A program made the position numbers and the translations under genes. The notes beneath the pieces were generated by a model that saw only the letters and a program-made list of their open reading frames with translations, was not told the DNA's origin and did no database searches. A DNA stretch of 64,000 nucleotides from Xenoacremonium recifei (Eukaryota > Ascomycota > Sordariomycetes > Hypocreales > Nectriaceae). Location of the stretch: contig WOFQ01000004.1 in the NCBI GenBank assembly GCA_012184525.1, positions 744,001 through 808,000 of the forward strand. The letters are read 5' to 3'. Each line of letters opens with the position of its first letter. Positions within the stretch are counted from its first letter, which is position 1. Of this stretch, positions 1-10,518 are shown one piece after another.

Positions 1-154
1 TAGCGCCCCATGGGCTGTTCGAAAAGGCCTTGTAGGCTTCTTGGAAGTCTTCGTTGAGCGATGACTGGGGCTCTTCGGTGCTGGATTTCTCCTTGGATTG
101 GGGTTGATCCTTGGGATACGCGTCCTCTTGGATATGGTCGTAGGCGAGATCCAT
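1..154 (-). CDS. N-terminal part of a conserved fungal protein, possibly BSD-domain (runs off the window)
   Basis: A minus-strand frame is open from about position 280 to the left edge. The first ATG in it is at 154, in a fair context (GTCATGG), and starts an acidic, Gln/Glu/Ser-rich segment beginning MDLAYDHIQEDAYPK and reaching the edge at KAFSNSPWGA. The N-terminus recalls from memory fungal BSD-domain proteins, which have a short acidic head followed by a 'LGGLVGTVRKQGE'-like segment, but the diagnostic BSD domain lies outside the window. The frame stays open upstream of the ATG, so a start in an earlier exon is possible. The family call is a weak inference; that the stretch is coding is more likely than not. 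Confidence 0.35.
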   Translation of the reverse strand, partial: MDLAYDHIQEDAYPKDQPQSKEKSSTEEPQSSLNEDFQEAYKAFSNSPWGA

Positions 155-393
155 GACGGGCAGATCGTCCAACGGCGCAGGATATAGCTCTCGTATAGCT
201 CCCGATTCGATAGTTGAAGGATTTTCTGTCACCACGAGCAACTGTCGTGGAAACGCTGAAGGGATGCTCCGGGTCGAAGCTCAGATGTCGTCTCCCTGAA
301 ATGGAGAGATTGACCAGGCTGAGGAGCCTCACCTCCTGACCGGCTCGCGGGGTCGGGCACAGCGGGGCCGCGTGCACAGACCGCTAATTCCAG

Positions 394-401
394 TCACGTG
401 A
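394..401. promoter_or_regulatory. TCACGTGA palindrome (E-box type site)
   Basis: A perfect 8-bp palindrome about 240 bp upstream of the predicted start of the leftmost minus-strand gene. CACGTG cores are bound by bHLH regulators (Cbf1- or SREBP-like) in fungi. Its position in a putative promoter is the only support for function. Confidence 0.35.
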
Positions 402-482
402 TTCGGTTTTCCGTTTTGGTCCCTTCCATCTGAAGACGGAACTCATCATCATCACCGCATCACTCATCGTTACGAGTATTAC

Positions 483-866
483 CTAATCTCCAAATCTGAA
501 GAGCTGGGGATGTTCTATGGATTTTTCTGGGATACCACATTCGCTGTCACTTGATGACTGCGGATAGGTGACTATTTCGACATGATTCCAATTGGTCTGT
601 GACACGATGTCCTCAGGTTCCAAGACATGAGATTCACGTAGAGGCCTTTGTCGCATCTGGAATGGGGTTTTACACGGCAAAAATTCAGAGAAGCTCTTCA
701 AAGGATAGCGGTGCACGTCGCTATCTGATGTGTTTTTCTCAGTGACCTCGACTTCTTTTCCACTTGATAATACGCCAAACACAGGATCTTCAACTTCTTT
801 GAAGAAATCTAGCACTCTGTTACCGTTATGGCTTTTGCGCCTCTCCCGAAAGTTAGACATCGCCAT
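483..866 (-). CDS. Hypothetical 127-residue protein (doubtful)
   Basis: A complete ATG-to-stop frame encoding a hydrophilic protein that starts MAMSNFRERRKSHNG and ends LFRFGD. I recognise no domain, signal peptide or membrane segment. It lies on the same strand as the gene that leaves the window to the left, whose promoter would fall between the two. No splice signals extend it convincingly. It could be an orphan gene or a chance frame. Confidence 0.22.
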   Translation of the reverse strand: MAMSNFRERRKSHNGNRVLDFFKEVEDPVFGVLSSGKEVEVTEKNTSDSDVHRYPLKSFSEFLPCKTPFQMRQRPLRESHVLEPEDIVSQTNWNHVEIVTYPQSSSDSECGIPEKSIEHPQLFRFGD

Positions 867-2199
867 ATCGGCACACGGCGGGTGTCTCGCCGATGATGAT
901 GATAAACTTCGTCATCCCCTGATCATCTTTCAGGGTCCATTCAGGGCAAATAGCAAACACCACAGAATTGCCTTCTAATGCAGGCACATCTACGTGTCAT
1001 CGGTCCCTGACAACGGGAGAGAGCGCTTCGTCCCGACCCAGGGTTTTGAAGTGATTATCAGGGTTCACGAACACGACCCTGAACTGTGCCTCTTCAGTGA
1101 GAAAATCGAGAATCGAAAATAAGTGAGTTTTTTTTTTCGGGTGCGTCTCGGTGCAGTCCAGTAGTCTACCCGAAGCTTGGGAGACTACCTTCATGCTGAA
1201 CCTTGCCGGAGGCCCGCGGGTGTCAGTTCTTCCACGAATTTCTCTCCTTTGCTGTTCTCCTACCGTATGAACACCTTAGACAATACACGTGCATCCAGCG
1301 TGCTGGGCCTCAGGCACGATGTGTCCGTCCTTGATGCCAAGGCCGAAAATCCTGGGGCGATCACCACCGAACGTCACGATGCCCTGGATCGACCGGTTAA
1401 AGGCGGAGAATGAACGATAGCCTCCAATGCGCTGCCTCAGCTGATGCGATCGAGATTCACGGGGACGAAAATCCGGGAAGAAACCGCGATCCCGTGCATA
1501 GCAGGTCATTAGTTTCGTGGGCCATTCAACCAATTTGGCGCGGCTTCAAACACTTCTTGACAGATGTATGGTGTCATTGCGCATCGCCAGGGATATTTGG
1601 CCTGGGCAGAGCCAATCACAGACTCGGGCCGAAGCCGTACCTGGCAGCTAGCTCGCCTTCGCAGCAACCAGCGACGTCTTCGGGCGCGGGACATTGGCTG
1701 GAATGTCTTTAATCCACGGTACTGACCAGGACCGAGGCTCAGAAGACGAATTTAGAAGGAAGAATGCCGTCATCCGTGTCTAAGACCTTCGAGGTTGAGT
1801 GAAGTCGCCCCGCGAACGGGCAGCCACCGCGGGGTCCAATGACGTAGCATCAGGAATTTGTTAGTTCAAAAGCCATATTCTGACGTCACCAGCCACAAAC
1901 GGGCGACCGTTTCAGGGGCTGAAGGTCGCTAACGATAGTGGAACCATAGTATCAGTGCGGCAAACCTTAACAGGGACAACTTGTTCACTGTTCAGCAGCA
2001 TTGCTCGTGATGATGGGTCCTCATGATGTTTGCATCGATAGATCGAACTCTGGAGGCATTGCTCGGGATGCTCTGGACGAATACTTAAGGGTCCTGTCCC
2101 CCCTCCATCTCGACGACTTTTCGTATCATCATCAGCAACTCAAACAATCAAACAAACACTTCAATCTCAACCCAAACAACAATCACAACATCCTTCACA
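867..2199. other. Intergenic, grg1 upstream region
   Basis: Only short overlapping frames on both strands, none resembling a known family. The last 150 bp before 2200 are A/C-rich (CAA-rich, e.g. around 2150-2199), as expected of the leader of a highly expressed fungal gene. A C-rich run at about 2096-2104 (GTCCCCCCTCC) contains a CCCCT stress-element-like core. Confidence 0.4.
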
Positions 2200-2472
2200 A
2201 TGGAGACCGTTAAGCAGACCGTCAACTACGTCTCTGAGACCATCCAGGGTGCCACCTCCGGTGCCAGCAAGGAGGCCAACAAGGAGGTCGCCAAGGACAA
2301 CAACGTCAACATTGGCACTCGGTAAGAAAACCCACTGCCTTACAATAACACTTCAATTTCTAACATATCCTTCAATAGTGCTTCCGCCGCTAAGGATGCC
2401 CTGAGCGACAAGCTCGACCAGGAGTCCCACGAGGGCAAGGCCGAGGCCCACAAGCAGTACGCTAAGGCGTAA
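2200..2472 (+). CDS. grg1: Glucose-repressible protein Grg1 / CCG-1 family
   Basis: Two exons (2200-2321 and 2379-2472) join into a 71-residue, highly hydrophilic protein beginning METVKQTVNYVSETIQGA and ending AEAHKQYAKA. The intron has GTAAGA/ATAG borders and a TAACAT branch-like site. Composition (Ala, Lys, Ser, Gly, no Cys or Trp) and the repeated GA(T/S)xxASKEANKxVAKD pattern match the small Grg1/CCG-1 family of Neurospora and Aspergillus. Transcripts of this family rise on glucose depletion, under stress and with the clock; the biochemical role is unknown. The A/C-rich leader fits strong expression. Codon use is strongly C/G-ending, also suggesting high expression. Confidence 0.9.
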
Positions 2473-3292
2473 AGCAACCCAACAAACATGTACAACGATA
2501 CCATAGCAGGGCAAGGCGTTATGGAAGATAAGGTTATGGAAGGATTTAAGAGTCTATAGAGACTAATACAATGCAACTATAATTGCAATATTTTGGTGTC
2601 CTTACTCTACAAAGTGATGTGTTGAATTCATATTTATTCAGTACTCTGCACAAGTTCTGAATTTCCTGAGGGCAGGTATCATTATTGAATTTATCACTAC
2701 AGCTCGCCCTACATATAATTTCTAATGTAAATGCAGCGGGGTGTCAATGTTAGCTCAGCTACCTATCCTGTGCACAATGTATTCTTGTTGCTTCGAATTC
2801 TTCAACTACCTCTAGAGCGCGTTGGTTCTGCAGCCCCTATCCCAGCTCCCGCGCCCGAAAATTACCTTATCTAGAGCTCGCTGTTATAAAATTGGCGATA
2901 TGATTGGGCCGCATCTTCAAAGCCAGTCTGCAAGTACCCCTGGACCACGGCTGAAACACAGTTCATCCTAACGAAATTGCGAATCGCCGGCTAAAGGACA
3001 TAGTTATCCACCATTCGCTGGTGCCTTTGGTTCTTGAGTAATACTTCGTCAGCCACATACGAAGTTGCTTGTTCTCATCATCTAATTTATTATATTGGCG
3101 ACAATAGCGCATTGGGATTTCTACTCTTAGGATATAGGCTTGGGTCAAAACAGGCGTAACAACAATCAAGGGCCCCTCATGGCACCCCTGCGTGAAGTGA
3201 AAGAAGAGAATAATCTCTTTTTGATACACCCGACGCCCTAGACTCCGTTTCGTACGCTCATTGGTGCCATTGGAGGATTCTCTAACGAATAA
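2473..3292. other. Intergenic between grg1 and the rhodopsin-domain gene
   Basis: Convergent 3' flanks, AT-rich in the first 200 bp. An 88-residue minus-strand frame (2963-3229) has no recognisable features. Nothing else seen. Confidence 0.4.
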
Positions 3293-4824
3293 TTAAGACA
3301 CGATGACTTCAGTAGTTCGAACAATCCTCTTGTCGTGTTCTGGTATCGGCAAGATCATCTCCTCGCTGCCCGATCGCCCGCCCAGACTGGCCGTCTTGTC
3401 GAAAGGGTCGTTTGGGGGGCCGCCTTTGATAGTGGCCTCTCGACCGTAGCCCTGGCGTTCGTCGAGTTCGTATCCGGGGCCAACGGGCGTGTTCTGGACG
3501 ATGTAACCCGTGCGACGTCGATTCGATGCGTCGCCGTACATGTTCGAGGAGCCGTATCCGTTCGTGCTAGCAATGTTGAGCCAGCGACCGACGAGCGGCC
3601 TCAGGGTGGGCGCGCAGGCAGCGATGATGCCGGTGTTAAGCTGCAGGCTGTAGGGTTTATTAGTTGATTGTCCTCAAATGGATCTCTTCAGGGGCAGACT
3701 TACAAGCCCCAAAACTGAACTCTTTGCAGGCTGGAGTAGCATCAGAGTCAGTAATTAGCTTCTTGAGGAAAAAACGCAAGCCTTACAATGAAGCATCTGG
3801 GCCAGTGCCAAAGCCGATCTGATAAATGGCTCTGACAATACCCATAACGACGGCTCTAAAAGAAAAAAGCTTGTCAGCCTTGAAGCCCAGTAGAAAATTA
3901 ATGGCGACGGGCACCTACACATAACCCAGACTGAAAACACCGATAAGGTAGAAACGCGTTCGCTTCTTCATTTGAAGTTGCCAAATTATGGGGACCGGGA
4001 TCGTAGCGAATGCAACATCGGAGAAGATGTTCATGGCTGCACAAATAGAAATAAGCTTGCCATCGAGGAATAGGGCATTGTAGAGGGAACTCACCAGTCT
4101 GGGCCACACCAAAGTTGATGAAGAGCGTGAAGTTGTAGCATTTACCTGCAACGGTAAAATCCCAGTACCGGGGCACAGGGTTGCAGAAGAAAATGATGGT
4201 GAAGAGACCAAAGAGTACTGCGCAAACGACGAAGCCTGCAAGCAATGTTTAGAGAATCACCAATTAAGACATATTATGATCCCAAGAACTTACAGAGGAA
4301 AGCATAAATAGCGTAGGTGTACCAGCGAATGCGACTCAATCGCAGGAGAGAGAGTCCAATGGAGATCTTGAGGATCGCCAGACCAGGGATAAGCCCCAGG
4401 ACAGCCTGCATGAAGCTCGCAAACTGTAGGTTCTTGTCCATTGGCTGCGTCCTGACCTCGTAGTGCTTCCCTAAACCATTGTTGCCTTGTACGCCAAAGC
4501 ATATCATAGCTGCTAAACTATTTATCTGTGAACCAACGAGTGTTAGTCATATCGACACTCGGGCATCAATGGCACGTAGAGCAGCCTTCCGTCGATTCGA
4601 CCAGGACCTCCGTTACTTACCCCAGCGACTATCATGGCATAGTCGTCCCATCCTACCATCTTCGAGATGGCCGCACGTGTGTAGATCCGTAGAGTGACGG
4701 TCGCGAGCGACAGCCCGCAGAATAGGCCCGTCACGCCCAGAATCCAGGCTGTGTTGCTCTCCCCATCTCGCTCGGCGGCATTGGGCGGCGGCTTCAGCAG
4801 GGGGATTCCTCCGATACCCATCAC
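3293..4824 (-). CDS. Rhodopsin-domain (PTH11-like) integral membrane protein
   Basis: Seven exons: 4824-4621, 4525-4294, 4235-4095, 4036-3919, 3855-3787, 3721-3704 and 3647-3293, giving 378 residues. The protein has about seven hydrophobic segments: first helix AWILGVTGLFCGLSLATVTL near residue 26, then the loop ISKMVGWDDYAMI typical of the fungal rhodopsin-domain family, and the late signature FLQLNTGIIAACAPTLRPL. A hydrophilic C-terminal tail of about 95 residues carries GY/GP-rich acidic sequence. Related proteins sit in the plasma membrane, some as PTH11-like GPCR candidates and some encoded in secondary-metabolite clusters as membrane proteins of unknown role. There is no CFEM domain at the N-terminus, so it is not a classical PTH11. 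Exon 6 is only 18 nt, and the joins are supported by phase and by the family consensus across them. Ligand unknown. Confidence 0.85.
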
Positions 4825-6766
4825 AAGGTCGAGTAAAGGCTGACAGCCTACAAACCAGCAAAAGTCGAGGAGGCTTCTCCCTTATGGGGATGACTGGTCA
4901 GATCAAGACACAGATCGACAGAGGAGAATGGGCCAGGATCACCACTGCGGTCTGGCAGCAGGCGTTTACTTTTTTATTAATGAATGAGTCGATCTGGACG
5001 AACTGCAACAAGAAGGGGCAAACGTTCCATCGCACACTCCTTCAGGCGAACGCACCATGCTGGGGGGCAACATAGAAGGATTCCGCGCCGAGTGTCTCTA
5101 TGGTCTAGCTGCAGAACTGGCCCCGGAGCATCTCCACAAGCCCAGGAGCCCGGGTGAAGAACCAACAGCCTGAGATCCTGCAGCACCTGGCGTGGTTTTT
5201 CTTTTTCTTCCTTCATTGCCACTGAACCTTTTACTCGATGTTGCATCGCCTGGCTTCTAGATCCCTGACCGACTTCCGTAGCCTGTCTGAGTCGTGACAA
5301 CCCTGGTCCCATGTCAGAATTACATAGACTTGGAGTCGTTCCGAGGCGAGACAGTCGGATGCCGCCGGTTCGTGAAGCCAATTGACCAGCTTGCTGCAGT
5401 AGCAGCCCCGAACGCCAATTTATGCTTCCCCTCGTCACCGTAGAGACTAAACCCCGAGACGAGAGTCGCAGAGTGTCGCATGCGGTATTATACAGGGATG
5501 AGACCCCGAGTCCGCGAAAGCTGAAAGGCCATGGCCCTGACTAGTGTAGGGAGTCCATCTCTGGAAAAGATCATCGCAACAGACTTCGCGATGCGAGCTG
5601 CTCCAAGGAGCCAAGACAAAGGGCCAAGCCCAGCGGTACTCCGGGCTCGGTGCCATCGCTAAACCGGGTATGGTAGATGTTTAGGAAGACCCTCCTACGG
5701 CCGTAGAAATCAGCACGACGGAATTACTTTGCGGGTGTCGCATATGTAGGGATCCTTGGAGCCCCTTGTAGGACACCGAATCCTTAGCCGTGAAAAGAAC
5801 CACATGGACCCTGGCTGATGAGTGCAGGACCCCATCGCGACGGAAGAAATCTTCAAGGGGAAGCGAGGGATTGCTCGAATCGTAGAAAATCCACGAGAAT
5901 CCAAATCTCACAGTAGGGGATCTGTAGTCGGTAGCTCCCGGATCGTCGATGGGAACTGGAGTTGATTCCACTCACCTCGAGGACATGATAGAAAGGACAG
6001 AACACCGCTCTCGATTCGAGCTGAAAATGCCGGGTGTCGTTAACGAGACCCGCGACTCGGAGTATAGGAGGTTGCCGATATTATGCTTTCCGACGGGCCG
6101 CCCGACGAGCCGGTCGGTGTAGCGCCGACGTCCCTCCTCCTTTGCCACCTCCGGCCTGTCGCTCGCTCCCGCTATGCAACCAAGACCCTACCGAGATTTG
6201 CTGGTGAGTCTCGGCTTCGTCTGATCAAGCAAAAGCAATAGTTCACCGGGTATTATGTCGACAAGGCAAGGCGAGCGCCGACGGGCATCTGCCGACAATT
6301 CCGTGCCCAGCCAGCATCCGTGTTAGTCGAAGCAGAGCCCAACAAGGCGTCCGGGGGTTCTTCCTCGCTAAAGAATAGTTCCTCACTATCCCCGTCGTCT
6401 CGCCCCAGTTAGTCCGAACTAACCAGTAACCTTAGCTTCATGGTTCTGTAGACGAAGGATCCAGTGCGGTGGACCTGACAGGGCAGGGGTTCGGTCTGAT
6501 ACCTTACTGCAAAGCATGCCCTGGTCTCACACAGTTGCACGCAGGCTGTGCCTCGCTCAAGCAGGGCCATGGAGCAGATGCAACGGTGTCTCCATGGTCT
6601 GTATGCAGGAACCGATAGTCTTCCCCGTCTAGAGGAGCATGAACGCTCCTCCAAGGACTGTAGACGACGCTCACCACGTGCCGGGTCCCGGTCCTCAACC
6701 TCCCTCGCTCCACACGGCGGGACGCTGGTCTGAGTTCCGGGCCTCCTGTTGGTGAGCGCGAGGTGG
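4825..6766. other. Intergenic between divergent rhodopsin-domain gene and tyrosinase
   Basis: Nearly 2 kb without a recognisable gene. Several frames of 60-210 codons overlap each other on both strands without family resemblance, splice structure or consistent codon bias. The interval serves as promoter DNA for both flanking genes. Confidence 0.4.
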
Positions 6767-6773
6767 TATATAA
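6767..6773 (+). promoter_or_regulatory. TATA box (TATATAA) of the tyrosinase gene
   Basis: TATATAA lies 94 bp upstream of the tyrosinase ATG at 6867, followed by a pyrimidine-rich stretch (CTTCTTTCTCCCGCTCC) where fungal transcription commonly starts. Spacing and context fit a core promoter of an inducible gene. Confidence 0.55.
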
Positions 6774-6866
6774 TATCCCAAGTGTCGGGGATCCCTTCTT
6801 CTTTCTCCCGCTCCTCACCTGTCCTGTTCCCATTTCCACGTGGCATTCCTGCAAGCTAGATCCATC

Positions 6867-8337
6867 ATGCGGTTTGGAAGCGTTACCGCCGTTGCCCTGG
6901 GCCTCTTGGCCAACACCGTCTGCGCCCAGTCCGACGCTGACAACTCCACGGACTTTCTGGATCAGCTGAACAGCCAGGCCATTGACGCGCTGAACAGCAC
7001 TGCGGCTACTAAGCGAAGCAGCTGCAACCTGTTCAACGCCGCCATCCGCAGGGATTGGTGAGTGTAGCCGTCTCCCCGGTGCATTGGGATAGCATCGTCT
7101 GTCTAGGTGAAACGGGCTAACGTTGAGGTTTTCCTCTAGGACCACCCTCTCATCCTCTGAGCGAAAGGCCTACATCAATGCCGTGCTGTGCCTCCAGAGC
7201 AAGCCGTCCCAGATTGACCCGGACTTTGCTCCCGGTGCTCGCTCCCGGTACGATGACTTTGTTGCCGTGCACATCAACCAGACCCTGAGCATCCACGGCA
7301 CTGTAAGTCTAAGTCGATCCTCGGCCGGCAGTCGGAAGCTGTGGCTACTCTATGGCGCCAGCTGGATACAGACAGAAACTGACCACTTTGATTCTCTAAT
7401 AGGGCAACTTCCTGACCTGGCACCGATACTTCACCTGGGCCTACGAGAATGCTCTCCGGGAGGAATGTGGCTACACTGGCTACCAGCCTGTAAGTTCGAG
7501 ACTCACTTGAATCCCTCGCTGCATGTCCCCTTTTTTCTTCCCCTTACTAACACTCAACCATAGTACTGGAACTGGTTCTACATGCCCAATGATCCCTACA
7601 ATAACCCGCTCTTTGACGGCAGTGCCACCTCCATGAGTGGCGATGGTGCCTACATGGAGCACAATGGCACTCTGGCCGCTCTGGGCAACCTGTTCATCCC
7701 GTCTGGCAAGGGCGGCGGCTGTGTCATGTCCGGCCCCTTCAAGGAGTAAGTCAATGTTCTCCGTGCCTTCATGAAGTACACTCTTCCTGATATCTATCAT
7801 AGCATGGAACTCCGTCTCGGCCCCGTCAGCCCTGCTATGCGCGGCCTCTCTGCCAACCCCAACGGCAGCCTGGGCTACAACCCGCGCTGCCTCAGCCGCG
7901 ACCTGTCGCCGTGGGCCATGAGCAAATTCTTCACTCTGACCAACCTCGCCAACATCACCATCGGCGACGCCAGCCACTCAGTCAGTCTCTTCCAGAACGA
8001 GCTTCAGGGCCGCTTCGGCGATGCCTTCCTCGGCCTGCACACCACTGGCCACACCGGCCTAGGCGGCGAAGCTACCGATCTGTTCTCCTCGCCCAACGAC
8101 CCGACCTTCTTCCTGCACCATGCTATGCTTGACCGCGTCTACTGGATCTGGCAGGCCCTGCACATCAACATTGCTGATACACTCGCCGGCACCCTCACCC
8201 TGAACAACTCGCCTGCCAGCCGCAATACGCTGCCTACTGATATTATCAACATGGGCGGCGTCCTGACGGAGAACCGACCCATCAGCGAGCTCCTCAACAC
8301 GATGGGCGGTGACCCTCTATGCTACATCTACCTGTAG
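6867..8337 (+). CDS. Secreted short tyrosinase / polyphenol oxidase
   Basis: Five exons (6867-7057, 7140-7302, 7403-7489, 7564-7745, 7803-8337) encode 385 residues. An N-terminal signal peptide (MRFGSVTAVALGLLANTVCA) is cleaved probably after A20, so the enzyme is secreted. The copper-A site is seen as VHINQ, IHG and FLTWHRYF; the copper-B site as LHTTGHTGLGG and FFLHHAMLDRVYW. These are the histidines of type-3 copper enzymes that oxidise mono- or diphenols to quinones. The protein ends soon after copper-B, without the C-terminal lid domain of long fungal tyrosinases. The residue two before the second copper-A histidine is Ser rather than the Cys that forms the thioether bridge in, for example, the Neurospora enzyme. 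It is therefore a short-type tyrosinase; catechol oxidase activity alone is possible. Several N-glycosylation sequons (NST, NQT, NGT, NIT) fit secretion. Confidence 0.9.
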
Positions 8338-9796
8338 ATTGATGACCATTTATTTTCGTTGCGGGGATGTGTGCCTTAATGAATAGCGATGCATTGCTGG
8401 TAGATATGAAAACAAAAGACGGCATCTGCCTGATTTAATCACGGGTGTTGGTAGCGGGCTTGCAGTTCCTTCATGTTTAGGGCGGAAATTTGGAATAGAT
8501 CATGGCCTGTGACGGGTCCTTTACCATACTACCATTGCTTAAACAATATGCAAGCGATGTTTCTCGGTCTTGCAACAGTGAAGTCGATATAAGTTGGATA
8601 CAGGCTGGAAGTGTCTATTGAGACTATTGGAGGGTTTCCCAAGTATTAATACGTAGCTTGATCTTCATTGCCCTCTCAAATGGGTTAGACATGTCAAGGA
8701 ACGTCTCGTGTCATGCCAAGCAATCAACAACCAACAGCCTTGCAGCCCTGTCTGGATCCCAGTTTTCAAAAGTAGGGGTCCTCTCAGAGGCGCGCGTGTG
8801 GCGCATCGGGGCGACCAACAACGGCCCCCACAGCACAACTGCCTATAGCGGGCAAGATTGGCAGGATTTGGAGATTCAATCAAGATGAGCATTCTAAAAT
8901 TCTTGATGTTTGTAACTGCTATGGATTGTCACAACGCTGCATCACGTCTACGTCTAGGTCTTCGTCTATGTTTGCGTCGTGATAGCCTACTGGCCTACGT
9001 CTCAATAGTCTGCTATTAGACGTGCAAAACGTGCTAGGCTTCCGATTGGCTGTTCCATCTCGAGTAAACTCCGAAGCCGGAAATCGCAAATCCGCCTCAA
9101 TCCGGGGAGCGGGCGGGGCGGGGAGGCGGAAAGAAGCGGCGAAAGCGGCGATAAAGGCCGCTATCGCATCTTATCGCGAGCGAGGTAGTGGGCCTGCTTC
9201 GGGAATAGCAAAAGGACCGCAAGGCTGTTAGGAGCTGATGTTGGCGCGTTTAGTGTAAGTTCCAGGGCGAGGAGGCTGGGCGTCCACTGGCTCGATTGCA
9301 GCACCGTTTGGGGAAATGCTGATTCCAGTCCGATGGGCACGTTTTCTGCGGTGGCGTCGACGCCCGCAACAGCCGCTGCTGTTCCCCCCCGTGTGATGCC
9401 GCGATGACTGCATTCGGGCCAGGGGGAGTCGGCGAAGAGTCATTGAAGTTGCTGGTGTCACTGAAGCCGTTATGCTGATGCCCATTGGAGGGCATGCCAA
9501 GATCTTGAGGCTGCAAGTGCGAGATCAGGGACGACGGCGGACGGCCATGCCGCTATCACCGAGGCAGGCCGGCTGATAGAGGCAGCTCAGGCACGCGCAA
9601 GCCTCATACGACAATGGCGAGAAGAGGGGGAAACCTCGGGGAGTCGCTTCGCTACCAGCCAGGCTGGCGAAAGGGCGCGGGCGCATGTCAAGTAATGTAA
9701 TATGTAGCGTGCCGTACCGTATGTGCTGCACAGTATCAAGTCGCATCTGCTCGCCGGATCGCCCGAGAGGCACGGTCGCTTTGGGGCTAGCTTGCT
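8338..9796. other. Intergenic between tyrosinase and yap1
   Basis: No supported gene. Short overlapping frames only. A GC-rich, purine-rich patch (GGGGAGCGGGCGGGGCGGGGAGG) lies at about 9103-9127. Confidence 0.4.
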
Positions 9797-10518
9797 GTGA
9801 GCCCAGTGCAAGTGATGGGAAAGACCAAATCGCCCGCCGATCGCCAGGCAGGCCCGCTGACAAATTCACAATACGGGTTCCTTCCCCTCCAGCATGGCTC
9901 CATCCTGCGACTGTTCCTCCTCCTCCCTCCCGCGAAGGAAGCAACTAGAAGAAATCTTTCTGACTCAGGCAGCAAATTTCTCTCTTCCTGGTCATTCCGT
10001 CATCTGTCTGTTCCAGTTGAGCCTCGCGGACCCTTGCCTTGCCAGCCATCGGAGGTAAGGTACCTGCGCTCTGCCGTGCGTCGCCCTACTCGCCACTGTA
10101 CCAGCCGGTCCTCCACCAGTCCAGCACCGTCCGTCCCATCCATCCAGCCATCCCTCCGACTGCCATCACGACATCTTACTTGGCCACTTCAGATCCGGTC
10201 TGTCTTGCGTCAACTCCTCATAATCCCTTGACGCCCGTGTCTCGTCGCAGCACCGCGTCTCACGGTCAACCCTCTGCGCACCCCTCGCCGCCACTGCTCT
10301 CAGGCTCTTTGCCCCTCCTTTGTCGCCCGGGCGGCAGAGAGCTGCTCAGCATTGACATCATTTCGCCGAGTCCAGCGTCTTCCCCTCTATCAACCACTCC
10401 GGACTCTGACTCCATCGACATCCATTTACACGCGATATCGCCTCTCTCTCTCTCTCGCCCTCTTTGTCGCTCTTCTCCTCTCTTCGCCTTCATCATCGCG
10501 ACCCTCGCTTCCATCGCC
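9797..10518 (+). promoter_or_regulatory. Pyrimidine-rich leader/promoter of yap1
   Basis: About 700 bp upstream of the yap1 ATG are strongly C/T-rich on the plus strand, including (CT)n at about 10441-10460 and repeated CCATC/TCCATC words. Such CT-rich tracts are common in promoters and 5' leaders of highly expressed fungal genes. A frame in phase with yap1 extends upstream to 10039, but its low-complexity Ser/Pro composition argues against translation. Confidence 0.4.

Noticed and set aside
1276..1694. Two adjoining minus-strand frames that might form a decayed gene
   Set aside because: I could not match either to a family, and the joint between them has no convincing intron.
4977..5438. 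153-codon minus-strand frame
   Set aside because: No known domain, and no codon bias like the neighbouring genes.
3293..8337. Secondary-metabolite gene cluster containing the rhodopsin-domain protein and tyrosinase
   Set aside because: Although both families occur in such clusters, no polyketide synthase, NRPS, terpene cyclase, P450 or cluster regulator is present nearby.
10039..10518. In-frame upstream extension of yap1
   Set aside because: Ser/Pro low-complexity sequence in a C/T-rich tract; the start at 10519 gives the usual Yap1 N-terminus.
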